A DNA stretch of 64,000 bases from Geomobilibacter sp964431365 (GCA_964431365.1 CAYSJJ010000002.1:1-64000), one strand, 5' to 3'; shown: positions 50,714-60,073, counted from the first letter of the stretch. The notes: generated by a model not told the origin, from the letters alone. Numbers and translations are program-made.

Positions 50714-52276
50714 TCATCGAAACTCCGTCGTTTCGGCGACGGTTCGGTCGCCATGGACCTCTCGGGCCAGGAATTCACGTATCTCGGCAGGGGGCGGGGG
50801 GGTCGACAGGGAGACGGCGACCATGATCAGGATGACCAGCGGGGCTCCACAGAAGGCTGACGAGGTGAGCGGGAAGAGTGTTGCGACCAGCGGCACGTAG
50901 GGGCCGAAAAGCGGCGCACTGAAGGTGATCAGGCTCCCGGCCAGCATCCCGGCGATGACCCCCTCGCGATTGGCCCGTCCCCACCAGATCCCCAGGAGAA
51001 ATGCCGGGAAAATGGTGTTGCCGGCCAGGGCGAACGCCACGGCGGTGATCTCGGCGATCAGCCCGGGATGCTTCAGCGCGGCAACCATCACCAGCAGGGC
51101 GAGCACCAGGGTGCCGGTCTTGGCCACGGCCATCCGTTTTGCTTCGCTGGCCTGGGGATTGATCAGCCGGTAGTAGATATCGTAGGAGATGGATGCCGCG
51201 CCGGTCATCAGGAGTCCGGCCACGGTGAAGAAGGCGGCGCTGACCGCGCCGGCGGCCAGAATGCCGATCAGCCAGGGGGGGAGCCCACCCAGCACCGAGG
51301 TCTTCAGGACGACGATGTCGGCCATGGCCCGGTTCGCTGCCGGCGGCAGCATGATCCCGTGACGCGCCTCCAGAAGCTTGCCGAAGACGGCGTACGCCGG
51401 CGCCGACCAATAGATCAGGGCGATGAAGAAGAGTCCCCAGACCACGCTCCAGCGGGCATCCCGGATGTTGGGGACGGTGTAGAAGCGTGACAGGACATGG
51501 GGCAGGCCGGCAGTCCCCACCATCAGGGTGAAGCAGAGGGCTGCCCACTGGAACGGCGAACTGTGGGCGAACGGGGCGCCGAGATCGATGCTGAAGTTCT
51601 GCTGCAGCTCGGTCAGCGCGGCTCCGTAGCCGAACTGGGGGAGGAGCCAGAAGTAGCCGAGCCGGTACGCCAGCACCATGAGCGGAAGGATGAAGGAGAC
51701 GATCAGCACGGTATACTGGAGCTGCTGGGTCCTGGAGACCCCCAGCATGCCGGAGACCACGATGTAGGACATGACGGCGACGGCCCCCAGAACGACCCCG
51801 TTGCTGTAGGAGATCCCCAGCAGCCAGGAGAAGAGCATGCCGATCCCCTTGAACTGGGCAACGCTGTAGATAAGGGCGATGCCGATGGAGATGTAGGCCG
51901 ACAGCCGCCGTGCCAATGGGGAGGCGTAGCGTTCGCCGACGAAGTCCGGTGCCGTGTATTTGCCGAAACGGCGGATGGGGCCTGCCAGGAGCACCAGGAG
52001 GAGGACGTAGCCGCCGGTCCAGCCGATCACGTAGGCCAGGGCGTCGTAGCCGTAGAGGTAGATGACGCCGGCCAGGCCGAGAAAGCTGGCCGCGCTCATC
52101 CAGTTGCTGGCAATGGCGGCCCCGCCGCCGATCCTCCCGGTGTAGCGGCCGCCAACGCCGTATTCGGAGCTTTCCCTCGCCTTGGCCATCAGGCCGACGA
52201 CGATAAAGGAGAGAAGGACCACGCAGACGATGACCATCGGCCAGACGGAAGGTTCGGCAAGGCGCATGCTAGTCAT
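50714..52276 (-). CDS. Sodium:solute symporter, VC_2705-type large subunit
   Basis: A 520-residue integral membrane protein with about 13 TM helices. Features are SNWMSAASFLGLAGVIYLYG (the conserved SSS N-terminal segment), WTGGYVLLLVLLAGPIRRFGKYTAPDFVGERY, GTAGLPHVLSRFYT and LLMTGAASISYDIYY. The family imports monocarboxylates such as acetate or pyruvate with Na+; the substrate here is unproved. It overlaps the small-subunit gene by 8 bp and is followed by the nucleotidyltransferase gene. Confidence 0.92.
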   Translation of the reverse strand: MTSMRLAEPSVWPMVIVCVVLLSFIVVGLMAKARESSEYGVGGRYTGRIGGGAAIASNWMSAASFLGLAGVIYLYGYDALAYVIGWTGGYVLLLVLLAGPIRRFGKYTAPDFVGERYASPLARRLSAYISIGIALIYSVAQFKGIGMLFSWLLGISYSNGVVLGAVAVMSYIVVSGMLGVSRTQQLQYTVLIVSFILPLMVLAYRLGYFWLLPQFGYGAALTELQQNFSIDLGAPFAHSSPFQWAALCFTLMVGTAGLPHVLSRFYTVPNIRDARWSVVWGLFFIALIYWSAPAYAVFGKLLEARHGIMLPPAANRAMADIVVLKTSVLGGLPPWLIGILAAGAVSAAFFTVAGLLMTGAASISYDIYYRLINPQASEAKRMAVAKTGTLVLALLVMVAALKHPGLIAEITAVAFALAGNTIFPAFLLGIWWGRANREGVIAGMLAGSLITFSAPLFGPYVPLVATLFPLTSSAFCGAPLVILIMVAVSLSTPPPPAEIREFLAREVHGDRTVAETTEFR

Positions 52277-52592
52277 AGAAGCCGTTTCTCCTCCGGCTGT
52301 TCCGCTCCGACAGGCGGTCGATGCAGAGATTGAAGATGACGCAGAGGATGACGAACCAGAGCGGGAGGAACTGGCCGGTGAACCAGAAATGGAACGGGAG
52401 GTTGAAAAAGACGAAGCGGGTCAGGAAACTCTGCCCCTGCTGGTCGGCCAGAAGCCGTACCAGGAGCTGAAAGCCGAACGGGAGCGCCCCCCATCCCACC
52501 AGGATGGCGACGATCAGGGCAACTTCGCCGTTCATGCGGCCCCCTGCCGGTTTCCGAACGGTGATCCGGTCCGGATCGTTCTGCTGCTCCAT
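52269..52592 (-). CDS. DUF4212 symporter small subunit
   Basis: A 107-residue protein with two TM helices (about residues 24-46 and 66-90). The LPFHFWFTGQFLPLWFVIL segment is the family hallmark for the small subunit paired with VC_2705-type symporters. A start at M20 (GRMNGEVALIVA) is also possible. It is first in the symporter operon, 17 bp after truD's end on the same strand. Confidence 0.87.
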   Translation of the reverse strand: MEQQNDPDRITVRKPAGGRMNGEVALIVAILVGWGALPFGFQLLVRLLADQQGQSFLTRFVFFNLPFHFWFTGQFLPLWFVILCVIFNLCIDRLSERNSRRRNGFYD

Positions 52593-52609
52593 GGCCTCTT
52601 CCCCCTACC

Positions 52610-53890
52610 TTAACTATGAAACGATTCCACTCCCGGTGCCGGGTCAATTGTAGCAGCAATATCGGCCGCGTCCACCGCGTCGGCCTTCATGATCTCGCGC
52701 AGGACCGTGGTGGCGTAAGCCCCCCGGGGAAGGGTGAATTCCAGGACCAGGTCATCGCCGTCCCGGTCGGCCGTCGCGTCACGGATTGGGATGCGCAGTG
52801 CCCGGCGTTCCCCTTCCAGCCTGAATGGGGAGGGCCCGGCAAGGTCCGCGGGGGTAAGCCCTTCGTCGGCCAGGACCGCCAGTTCCATCTCCAGCGGAAC
52901 TCCCTGGGGAAGCGTGACCTTGCTGCCGAAGAGCGGCCCGGACGGGGAGATTTCCAGCGCCTCTGCCCGGGAAGCCTCGGCAGCCGGGTCCTCCACCAGG
53001 AAACAGGCGCCGTTGGCATGCTTGAAGGCGAGGTCGCCGGCCATGACCCGGTCGAAACCGTCGAGCCTCCTGGCCAGCAGCCGGTCGAAGAGGAGCGATT
53101 GCCAGGCCGAAAGGAAGAGCCTTGTCAGCCGCGGCGGGATACGGCCCACGGCCCGCTGCCAGTCGTCGGGGCGTTTCAGCAGGCTGGCCACCACGTCCCG
53201 CTCCACCCGGCAGTGGCCGGGAAAGGCCTCCATGCTGCCGGCCAGGTCTCCCTCCCGGAAAAGGGTGATCGCCTGCCGCCAGCGTTCGTCGCGCACCAGC
53301 GCCGGGTCGCCCACAAGCGCCGTGACCGCCTCCCGGAACTCCCCCCGCAGCAGGTGCCGGCCGATCAGGTGGGAATTCCCCTGGCTGCCGTAACGCTGCT
53401 CGCCGAAGAAGTTCGGACAGCCCCGTTTCGCAAGGATCGCCAGGACTGCCCGGCTCTGTTCCAGCCCGTCTCCCTTTACCTCGCGCACCCGGATCAGGAA
53501 GCGGTTGCCTGCCAGGTGACCCAGGCGGAGCTTGTTGGTGTGCCGATCCACGCCGAGGATGGCTATCCCGGGGATGGAGAGCCCCTGGAGCCGTTCCGGC
53601 GCCACCCGCGGCAGGGAGACGGTCTGGCGGGTAATCCCCCGGCTGTCTTTCATGCCGGCGTAGCCGATCTCCCGTTCCGGCAGATGCAGGGACTTGGCCA
53701 GGCGGCGGATCGCCTCCAGGGTGGTGATGCCGCTCTTCTCGATGAGCACGTAGGTATGCTCGCCACTGCCGCATGGCTGGTAGAGGGGGATTTCGGTCAC
53801 CTGGAAGTCGGCGGCCAGCGTCTTGATGACCCCGCCGGTGCCGGGGATCTCCGCGGTCAGATAGGGAAGGGACTGCGTTTCACCACTCAC
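52610..53890 (-). CDS. truD: tRNA pseudouridine synthase D
   Basis: Forms pseudouridine-13 in tRNA. 426 residues. The catalytic Asp lies in GYAGMKDSRGITRQTVS near residue 80. Other features are LGHLAGNRFLIRVR, CPNFFGEQRYGSQGNSHLIGRHLL and LFLSAWQSLLFDRLL. The length is above the E. coli protein (about 349) because of the extended TRUD insertion domain, as is common outside Enterobacteria. Confidence 0.95.
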   Translation of the reverse strand: MSGETQSLPYLTAEIPGTGGVIKTLAADFQVTEIPLYQPCGSGEHTYVLIEKSGITTLEAIRRLAKSLHLPEREIGYAGMKDSRGITRQTVSLPRVAPERLQGLSIPGIAILGVDRHTNKLRLGHLAGNRFLIRVREVKGDGLEQSRAVLAILAKRGCPNFFGEQRYGSQGNSHLIGRHLLRGEFREAVTALVGDPALVRDERWRQAITLFREGDLAGSMEAFPGHCRVERDVVASLLKRPDDWQRAVGRIPPRLTRLFLSAWQSLLFDRLLARRLDGFDRVMAGDLAFKHANGACFLVEDPAAEASRAEALEISPSGPLFGSKVTLPQGVPLEMELAVLADEGLTPADLAGPSPFRLEGERRALRIPIRDATADRDGDDLVLEFTLPRGAYATTVLREIMKADAVDAADIAATIDPAPGVESFHS

Positions 53891-53946
53891 ACGTCACTCC
53901 TAAGCCGGCATAGCCGGGACTAACACGATACAGGATCTTTGATTTG

Positions 53947-54028
53947 ACAGGGATAAACAGGATGGACAGGATAAAGGCTGTAACATGAACGCCAAGACCT
54001 TCTCTGTTTTCATCCTGGACCTCCCTGT
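53947..54028. repeat. Intergenic imperfect inverted repeat, ACAGGGATAAACAGGAT family
   Basis: The left arm ACAGGGATAAACAGGATG is answered at the right by the complement of ACAGGGAGGTCCAGGATG, about 82 bp overall. It lies between trmB's stop and truD's start. The motif GGATAAACAGGAT is a widespread intergenic palindrome element in Geobacter-like genomes (from memory). It may stabilise or terminate trmB mRNA. Confidence 0.7.
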
Positions 54029-54678
54029 TATTTATTGTTTTTGGTGCGCTTCCGGTAGTGGACGAAATAGATCCGTGCCCCGTGGGCCATGAACTTCAGC
54101 ATGTATTTGGTGCGGTGATAGCCGGCAAGCTCGTGGCGGTAGAGGTCCGGGGCCAGGCAGTTTTCGAACCCCTCCAGCTGCGGCATGAAGCCGGCCACGT
54201 CGATCCCGTAGTCATCGAAATCGGTGGCGAAGTGGAAGTCGCCCCCCTCCACCAGGTAGTCGGACAGGAACCTGACGAACGCCGGCTGCACCAGGCGGCG
54301 CTTCCGGTGCCGCTGTTTGGGCCACGGGTCGGGGCAGTTGATGAAGACCTTCTGCAGGGAGCCCGGCGGAAGATGGTCGACGATGAACTGCCGTGCCTCG
54401 AAACGTCCCACCCGGACGTTGGTGAGGCCCGCCTTTTCGACCCGGCGGCAGGTCTTGTAGCACCCCTTGTTGTAATAATCCAGGGCGATGAAGTTCAGCT
54501 CGGGAAAGTCCGCGGCGGTCTTGGCCACGAAATCGCCGATGCCGCAGCCGATCTCCAGGGCCAGCGGCCGGTCGTTGCCGAAAATGGCGCTCCAGTCGGG
54601 CTGCTTGGGCAGCTCTTCGGGCTTGAGGAACAACGGTGAATCGATGGCAATCATGGTCTGCGTACTGATACGGTGCAT
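54028..54678 (-). CDS. trmB: tRNA (guanine-N7)-methyltransferase
   Basis: Methylates G46 of tRNA. 216 residues. The SAM-binding motif is LEIGCGIGDFVAKTA. FIALDYYNKGCYKTCRR and the TrmB signature INCPDPWPKQRHRKRRLV follow. The family's catalytic Asp is in CPDPW. Either ATG 54678 or ATG 54654 could be the start; neither has a strong ribosome binding site. Confidence 0.94.
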   Translation of the reverse strand: MHRISTQTMIAIDSPLFLKPEELPKQPDWSAIFGNDRPLALEIGCGIGDFVAKTAADFPELNFIALDYYNKGCYKTCRRVEKAGLTNVRVGRFEARQFIVDHLPPGSLQKVFINCPDPWPKQRHRKRRLVQPAFVRFLSDYLVEGGDFHFATDFDDYGIDVAGFMPQLEGFENCLAPDLYRHELAGYHRTKYMLKFMAHGARIYFVHYRKRTKNNK

Positions 54679-54802
54679 AGCCCGGGATTATTAGCACAGA
54701 CGGCCATGCTCGGGAAAGCAGATATTTGCGACTTCGTTGCCATTTCCGAGAGGGTGTGTTAAAGCTTTAGAGTTGCTAACGGCAGAAATAAAAGGAAAAA
54801 AC

Positions 54803-56137
54803 ATGCGCTTTAACGAATTGGATCTCCCGGAATCGGTGCGGCAAGGGATCATCGATGCCGGCTTCACCGACTGTACCCCCATCCAGGAGAAAACCCTGCC
54901 GCTCTCCCTGAGCGGGAAGGATGTGGCCGGCCAGGCCCAGACCGGCACCGGCAAGACCGCCGCCTTCCTCCTCACCCTCTTCACCCGGCTCCTCAGCCAG
55001 GAGAAGCGGGGAGAGAAGCGTCATCCCCGGGCGCTGGTCCTGGCACCGACCAGGGAACTGGTCGTGCAGATCGAGAAGGACGCCCAGCTCCTGGGGAAGC
55101 ATTGCGGCTTTTCCATCCAGGCTATCTACGGCGGGGTGGACTACATGCTGCAGCGGAACGCCCTGAAGGAAGGGGCGGACGTGGTGATCGGCACCCCGGG
55201 GCGGCTCATCGACTACCTGAAGCAGAAGGTCTACACCCTGGGGAGCATCGAGGTGCTGGTCATCGACGAGGCGGACCGGATGTTCGACATGGGGTTCATC
55301 GCAGACCTCCGCTTCATCCTCCGCCGGCTCCCCCCCTTTGACAAGCGCCAGAACATGATGTTCTCCGCCACCCTGAACCAGCGGGTGATGGAACTGGCCT
55401 ACGAGTTCATGAACCTCCCCGAGAAGGTCTCGGTCACCCCGGAGCAGATGACCGCCGAGCGGGTGGAGCAGGTGCTCTACCATGCATCCCGGAAGGAGAA
55501 GTTCCCCCTTCTCCTCGGACTCCTGCGCAAGGAGGGGATGGCGCGGACCATGATCTTCGTCAACACCAAGCGGGAGGCCGAGTTCCTCCACGACCGGCTG
55601 AACGCCAACGAGTTCCCCTGCCGGGTCATCTCGGGGGACGTGGACCAGAAGAAGCGTCTCCGGATCCTGGAGCAGTTCAAGGAGGGGACCCTGCCGCTCC
55701 TTATCGCCACCGATGTGGCATCCCGCGGGCTCCACATCGAAGGGGTCTCCCACGTGATCAACTACGACCTCCCCCAGGACTGCGAGGACTACGTCCACCG
55801 GATCGGCCGGACGGCCAGGGCCGGCGCCGAAGGGAAGGCCATCTCCCTGGCGGACGAGGACGGGGCCTTCTACGTGGAGGCGATCGAGGAGTACATCAAG
55901 GAGAAGATTCCGACCGAGTGGGCCGAGGACGACCTCTTCGTGCACGACTACAAACGGACCAAGCCGAACCTGAAAAAACTGGAGAGCCAGCACGGCCATA
56001 AGCCGGGGCAAAAGCCGGCACACAAACCGGGAGCGGCAAAAGCCCCTGCGGCAGGTGAAGGGGAGAAGCGCAAAAGGCCCCGCCGGCGGAAGAAACCAGC
56101 CGAGGCCGGTCAGGGAAGCCCGGCGCCGGCTGAGTAA
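54803..56137 (+). CDS. DEAD-box RNA helicase, RhlB/RhlE-like
   Basis: A 444-residue RNA helicase. All core motifs are present in order: Q motif (GFTDCTPIQEKTLP), AQTGTGKT, PTRELV, GTPGRLI, DEAD (VIDEADRMFDMGF), SAT (FSATLN), RVISGDVDQKKR, ATDVASRGLHI and HRIGRTARAG. The C-terminal 70 residues are a basic, Lys/Pro/Ala-rich tail with KPGQKPAHKPG repeats, likely for RNA binding. AAAAGGA precedes the ATG. RhlB and RhlE cannot be separated from sequence alone. Confidence 0.94.
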   Translation: MRFNELDLPESVRQGIIDAGFTDCTPIQEKTLPLSLSGKDVAGQAQTGTGKTAAFLLTLFTRLLSQEKRGEKRHPRALVLAPTRELVVQIEKDAQLLGKHCGFSIQAIYGGVDYMLQRNALKEGADVVIGTPGRLIDYLKQKVYTLGSIEVLVIDEADRMFDMGFIADLRFILRRLPPFDKRQNMMFSATLNQRVMELAYEFMNLPEKVSVTPEQMTAERVEQVLYHASRKEKFPLLLGLLRKEGMARTMIFVNTKREAEFLHDRLNANEFPCRVISGDVDQKKRLRILEQFKEGTLPLLIATDVASRGLHIEGVSHVINYDLPQDCEDYVHRIGRTARAGAEGKAISLADEDGAFYVEAIEEYIKEKIPTEWAEDDLFVHDYKRTKPNLKKLESQHGHKPGQKPAHKPGAAKAPAAGEGEKRKRPRRRKKPAEAGQGSPAPAE

Positions 56138-56212
56138 AATAATTCTTGATTTTTTTGTGCGTGAATTCGTATATGGATAATGGAATATATTCGAACACTA
56201 AAGGAGAAATTC

Positions 56213-56641
56213 ATGCGTAAGTCGATTCTCGCCGGGCTCTTCCTGGTGGCAGCCCTCTGTCTGGCATCGTTTACCATTGCCGGTGTCACAGCCGGTTCCG
56301 TGAAGGCCGGTGACACCGTCTATGTCTGCCCGTGCGGTGAAGCGTGCGCATGCAAGACGATCTCCGACGCCGCGGAGAAGTGCAGGTGCGGCAAGGAGCT
56401 GACCAAGGCAACGGTGATCAGGGTAGAGAATGGCTCGGCGGTCGTCTCGGTGGCCGGCAAAGAGCAGACCTTCACCCTCGGCGGCAAGGGGTGCGGGGAT
56501 TGTGAAAAGTGCAGGAACTGCGACAAGGGGATGAACAAGCCCGGCTGCGCCAACTGCGACAAGGGAGCGATGAAGCCGGGTTGCGCCAACTGCGACAAGG
56601 CAGTGAAGCAGGGTTGCTGCGACAAAGGGGCGAAGCAGTAA
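56213..56641 (+). CDS. Secreted Cys-rich protein with CxNCDK repeats
   Basis: A 142-residue protein. A signal peptide spans residues 1-25 (KSILAGLFLVAALCLASF), possibly cleaved near TIAGVTA. The mature N-terminal half has VYVCPCGEACACKT and KCRCGKEL. The C-terminal half has three imperfect 11-12-residue repeats (CRNCDKGMNKPG, CANCDKGAMKPG, CANCDKAVKQG) and ends CCDKGAKQ. Dense CxxC pairs suggest metal binding or a heme-free redox or scavenging role, but there is no CxxCH. AAAGGAG precedes the ATG. A promoter-like AT-rich stretch lies at 56140-56200. Confidence 0.8.
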   Translation: MRKSILAGLFLVAALCLASFTIAGVTAGSVKAGDTVYVCPCGEACACKTISDAAEKCRCGKELTKATVIRVENGSAVVSVAGKEQTFTLGGKGCGDCEKCRNCDKGMNKPGCANCDKGAMKPGCANCDKAVKQGCCDKGAKQ

Positions 56642-56670
56642 GGACTCCGGCAGTACATCCGTAAAAATGC

Positions 56671-56702
56671 ACGAGGGGTGGTCCGAATGGGCCGCCCCTC
56701 GT
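56671..56702. terminator. Hairpin terminator after the Cys-rich gene
   Basis: A 14-bp stem (ACGAGGGGTGGTCC with two G-T pairs against GGGCCGCCCCTCGT) and a GAAT loop. It is only weakly followed by T residues. It separates the Cys-rich gene from the convergent HD-GYP gene. Confidence 0.65.
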
Positions 56703-56744
56703 CCGTTTCGGGCTGAACACTCCGGCGTCTGCCCCGATTACCCC

Positions 56745-58010
56745 CTACTGCTGCTGAAAATACGTCCCGATGCAGAGCTCCAGCTTTTCGTGCAGCAGCG
56801 CCTCGTCGTTGTTGCATATCTCCGCGTACAGCGCCGCGGCATAGTCGAGGAAGAGCTGTGCGACATCCGGATCGAAGTGGCTCCCCAGCGACTCCCGCAG
56901 GATCTTCACCGCAACGTCGAAACTGAATGGCTCCTTATAGGGACGCTTGGAGGTCAGGGCGTCGAACACGTCTGCCACCGCGAATATGCGGGCGTTGAGC
57001 GGAATATCTCCCCCGGTCAGGCCATTCGGGTATCCGCTGCCGTCGAATTTCTCGTGGTGGCAGCGGGTCACGTCCACGGCGTCCTTCAACCAGTCGTAAC
57101 CGCGGATGATATCCTCGCCATGCTGCACATGGCTCTTCATGATCTCGAATTCCTCGTCAGTCAGCTTTCCCGGCTTATGCAGGATCGCGTCGGCGATGGC
57201 GATCTTGCCCAGATCATGGAGAAAGGCCCCCTTGATCAGCCCCTGCATGGCAGAAGGGGCAAGCCCCAGCCTCTCGCCGATACGGACCGAGTAGAGTGTC
57301 ACCCGGTAGTTATGGATGTTCGTATCGCTGTCGCGCTTGGCGATGGCGCTCCCCAACACTTTCAGCATGCCGATGTTGGTCAAGGCCAGGCTGTGCGAAT
57401 AATCGAGGAGCTTCCGGTTGAGACGGATGATGAGGGGGTAGAGCACCAACGCGGTCGTGAAAATGACCAGGATGACCAGGATCAATGACCAGAGGGTCTG
57501 CTGTTTGATCTGGGCGATGATGTCGCGCGGGGCGTGGTAGACCCCCTCCAGGTAGGCGATCTTGGCTCCCGTGCCGTCGTGGATCGGAACGAACACCCTC
57601 AGGTAGGTATCCTTGTCAAGGATCAGCTTCTCGCAGATGATCCCGTTTTCGTCGGCAAATCCGGTGCCGTGCTTGGGAAGCCTTGCCTCGACCACCCTGG
57701 CGGCCGGCTTGACCGCCTCGGTAATCTTATGCGAGGCGATGTCGTAGAATTCGACAACAATCAGGTTGTCTTTTTCAATTTCGTAACGGATCTTCCGGTT
57801 GAGTTCGGCCAGCGCCTGCTGCGAAGGCGATTTCAGGTACGAGGCCAACGCATCCGTGTAGCTTATCGTTTCGGATTTGGCCATGTTCACGACATGGTTG
57901 TCCAGACGGACATTGCCGAGAAAATGAACCAGCCCGCCGATTAGAAGCGACAGGATGAGCCATGCCAGCGCCAGTCTGACCAAAAGCCATCGGTGGATAT
58001 TGTCGATCAC
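56745..58010 (-). CDS. HD-GYP domain c-di-GMP phosphodiesterase, membrane-bound
   Basis: A 421-residue protein. TM1 at about 10-30, a periplasmic domain of about 145 residues, TM2 at about 180-200 (LILVILVIFTTALVLYPLII), then an HD-GYP domain with KGAFLHDLGKIAI (HD pair) and HHEKFDGSGYPNGL (GYP motif). The motifs needed for c-di-GMP hydrolysis are intact. It is a plausible counterpart to the GGDEF protein at 21622, although unlinked. Confidence 0.94.
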   Translation of the reverse strand: MIDNIHRWLLVRLALAWLILSLLIGGLVHFLGNVRLDNHVVNMAKSETISYTDALASYLKSPSQQALAELNRKIRYEIEKDNLIVVEFYDIASHKITEAVKPAARVVEARLPKHGTGFADENGIICEKLILDKDTYLRVFVPIHDGTGAKIAYLEGVYHAPRDIIAQIKQQTLWSLILVILVIFTTALVLYPLIIRLNRKLLDYSHSLALTNIGMLKVLGSAIAKRDSDTNIHNYRVTLYSVRIGERLGLAPSAMQGLIKGAFLHDLGKIAIADAILHKPGKLTDEEFEIMKSHVQHGEDIIRGYDWLKDAVDVTRCHHEKFDGSGYPNGLTGGDIPLNARIFAVADVFDALTSKRPYKEPFSFDVAVKILRESLGSHFDPDVAQLFLDYAAALYAEICNNDEALLHEKLELCIGTYFQQQ

Positions 58011-58323
58011 GGTCGTCCCGTCCCGTTGGCCGCATCAGCTGAGATCCACTCCGCACTGTTGCAGCCGTCCCATATTTCGCTGCTACCCCCTTACGCTGCT
58101 GTAACCGCGATCTCCGAAAGGCTGCAGTTTCTTCTGCCGGTGCAGTTCCTGTGCGACAAGGGGTTGCTCAATACTGTCACCAGGTTCCAGCTTGTCAAGA
58201 AGGGCGAGCATGGAAAAACTTGCAGCTCCCTGCCCAAGTCATCTTGCCCGTCCGGAACACAGCCAGCTGTTACGGGTTACATTGATACCGTAAGGGCTCG
58301 GGACTTCAATTCCCGGCCGGTCG
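58011..58323. other. Intergenic region between HD-GYP and MTH1187-family genes
   Basis: About 310 bp. The only possible gene is a 42-codon minus-strand frame at 58083-58211. No promoter, repeat or RNA structure stands out; CTGCAGTTT and GTGCAGTTCC are short internal repeats only. Confidence 0.4.
58083..58211 (-). CDS. Possible small protein, 42 residues
   Basis: An ATG-initiated frame encoding MLALLDKLEPGDSIEQPLVA and a C-terminal half with HRQKKLQPFGDRGY. Composition is protein-like with no low-complexity shadow pattern. GGGAG lies 14 bp upstream, too far for a good ribosome binding site. Nothing similar is recognised. It may be a gene remnant or chance; low confidence. Confidence 0.25.
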   Translation of the reverse strand: MLALLDKLEPGDSIEQPLVAQELHRQKKLQPFGDRGYSSVRG

Positions 58324-58620
58324 TCAGAGCTTCTCCCGTACGCTCCGCACCTTGTCTTCCATGCTCTGGACCCGGTCCGTCCTGGTCCCCAGCTTGATGG
58401 TCGTGGTGATGCGCGGGGCCCCCATCCCGTGAACGACCTCGTGGCAGCGCTTGATGGCCGCGAACACCGCGTCCCACTCCCCCTCCACATTGGTGCCGTA
58501 AGAGTGCAGCGACGTCTTCAGGCCGGCCTCGGCCAGCACCTTTTCGCAGGCGGCCACGTAGCCGGAAAGGGATACGCCGACTCCGATCGGCACGATGCAG
58601 AGATCAACCAGAACGTTCAT
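58324..58620 (-). CDS. MTH1187-family thiamine-binding protein
   Basis: A 98-residue protein of the MTH1187/YkoF-like family. VDLCIVPIGVGVSLSGYVAA opens the fold, SYGTNVEGEWDAVFAAIKRCHE is the family core, and RITTTIKLGTRTD the last strand. These proteins bind thiamine or related pyrimidines in tetramers. The role here is not fixed by context. Confidence 0.9.
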   Translation of the reverse strand: MNVLVDLCIVPIGVGVSLSGYVAACEKVLAEAGLKTSLHSYGTNVEGEWDAVFAAIKRCHEVVHGMGAPRITTTIKLGTRTDRVQSMEDKVRSVREKL

Positions 58621-58669
58621 GGCATCAATCCTCCTTTGTCTCTATTTGGGTGGCAGCGTAAGGGGCGGG

Positions 58670-60073
58670 TCAGCCCTGGGCCGGCAGGGTTACCGTGAAG
58701 GTGCTCCCTTGTCCCGGCTCGCTCTCCAGGCCGATCCTGCCGCCATGGGCCTCGATGACGGCCTTGGCGATACTGAGGCCGAGCCCGCTGCCGTCAGCGC
58801 TGCGCGCCGCATCGGCCCGGTAGAACCGGTCGAATATCCGCTCGGCATCCGCCGTGCCGATGCCGACACCCGTGTCCCTGATGGTGACGACCGCGTCGGC
58901 CCCGCTGCGGACGGTGGATACCGCCAGGACGCCATGGTCCCGGTTGTACTTCACGCCGTTTTCGAGGATGTTGAACAGCGCCTCGGTCAGGCTCTCCGCG
59001 TTGCCGGCGACGGTCGCGTCGTCGCCCAGCGCCGTCTCGACCCGGATCGACCTGTTCGCGACGAACGGTTGCAGCATGGCCAGCGTGTTCCGGATGCAGT
59101 CGTTGAGGGAGACGGGGACGAATCCCTTCGACGACAGGATGCCCGAATCGAGCCGCGACAGCGAGAGAAGGTCCTTCACCAGCGTGTCGATGGTCTCCGA
59201 GACCGTCCTGATCTCCTTCACCGTCTCGACGTACTCTTCAGCCGTCCGTTCCCGCTGCAGCGCCACGTCGCAGTTGAGCTTGATCACCGCCACCGGGGTC
59301 TTCAGCTCATGGGATGCATCGGCGATCAGCCGTTTCTCGCTCTCGAAGACCTTCTGCAGCCGGTCGAGCATGGTGTTGAAGGAGCCGGCGAGCCCCGCCA
59401 GTTCCCTGGTCTCGGCACGTGCGTCGATTCTTTCGCCGAGGGTGTCGTGGGTGATCGCCTCGATCCGGCGGGAAAACTGGTCGATCGGTTTCAGGGCCCG
59501 ACTGGCTATCCAGAACGCCATGAGCGAGACGACCAGTATCCCCGCCGGGATGACGACCAGCAGCATGCGGCGGAATTTCCTGATCATCTCCAGGCTGTCG
59601 GTGATGCTTTCCGCCACGAAGATGGTGAACGTCCTGCCAAAGGCCTTGCGCTCGTGCCGGAGCACCCGGATCGGTTCACCCCCCGGCCCGGTAGAGGTGA
59701 AGACCGTTTCCTTCAGCCAGGCGTCATGGGTGTCGCGCCCTGCGGCGAGATCGAAGCCGGTATCGACGAGGGAGGGGCCGGCGGCGAGCAGGCGGCCGTC
59801 CATCAGGACCTTGTAGTAATGCCCCGACCGCGGTATGGAATACTCCCCTGAAACGACCTCCTCCAGTTCGAGCTCGACGAGATTGTCCTCCTCCTGATGA
59901 ATCAGCCCGGTGACCACCTGCATCTTCGAGTGGAGGGTCCGGTCGACGGCGGCGATGATATTCACCCTGATTTCATGATAGATGACGGCGCCGATGACGA
60001 TCAGGAAGAAGGAGGTGAAGGCGAGAATCCTGACAAAGAGTCTCCCTTTTATGGAGTTCCCGAGCCGGTTCAT
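58670..60073 (-). CDS. Two-component sensor histidine kinase (HAMP, OmpR-linked type)
   Basis: A 467-residue membrane kinase. TM1 at about 12-32, a periplasmic sensor of about 120 residues, TM2 near 165-188, HAMP, HisKA with the His in IADASHELKTPVAVI, and HATPase_c (NILENGVKYN, DTGVGIGTAD, GSGLGLSIAK). It starts within the ATGA overlap at the end of the regulator gene. The signal is unknown; the operon's cytochrome b and DUF5666 protein point to an envelope or redox signal. Confidence 0.94.
   Translation of the reverse strand: MNRLGNSIKGRLFVRILAFTSFFLIVIGAVIYHEIRVNIIAAVDRTLHSKMQVVTGLIHQEEDNLVELELEEVVSGEYSIPRSGHYYKVLMDGRLLAAGPSLVDTGFDLAAGRDTHDAWLKETVFTSTGPGGEPIRVLRHERKAFGRTFTIFVAESITDSLEMIRKFRRMLLVVIPAGILVVSLMAFWIASRALKPIDQFSRRIEAITHDTLGERIDARAETRELAGLAGSFNTMLDRLQKVFESEKRLIADASHELKTPVAVIKLNCDVALQRERTAEEYVETVKEIRTVSETIDTLVKDLLSLSRLDSGILSSKGFVPVSLNDCIRNTLAMLQPFVANRSIRVETALGDDATVAGNAESLTEALFNILENGVKYNRDHGVLAVSTVRSGADAVVTIRDTGVGIGTADAERIFDRFYRADAARSADGSGLGLSIAKAVIEAHGGRIGLESEPGQGSTFTVTLPAQG

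Noticed and set aside
57993..58397. 134-codon plus-strand frame across the HD-GYP/MTH1187 gap
   Set aside because: It overlaps both flanking genes antisense and has no family features or ribosome binding site.
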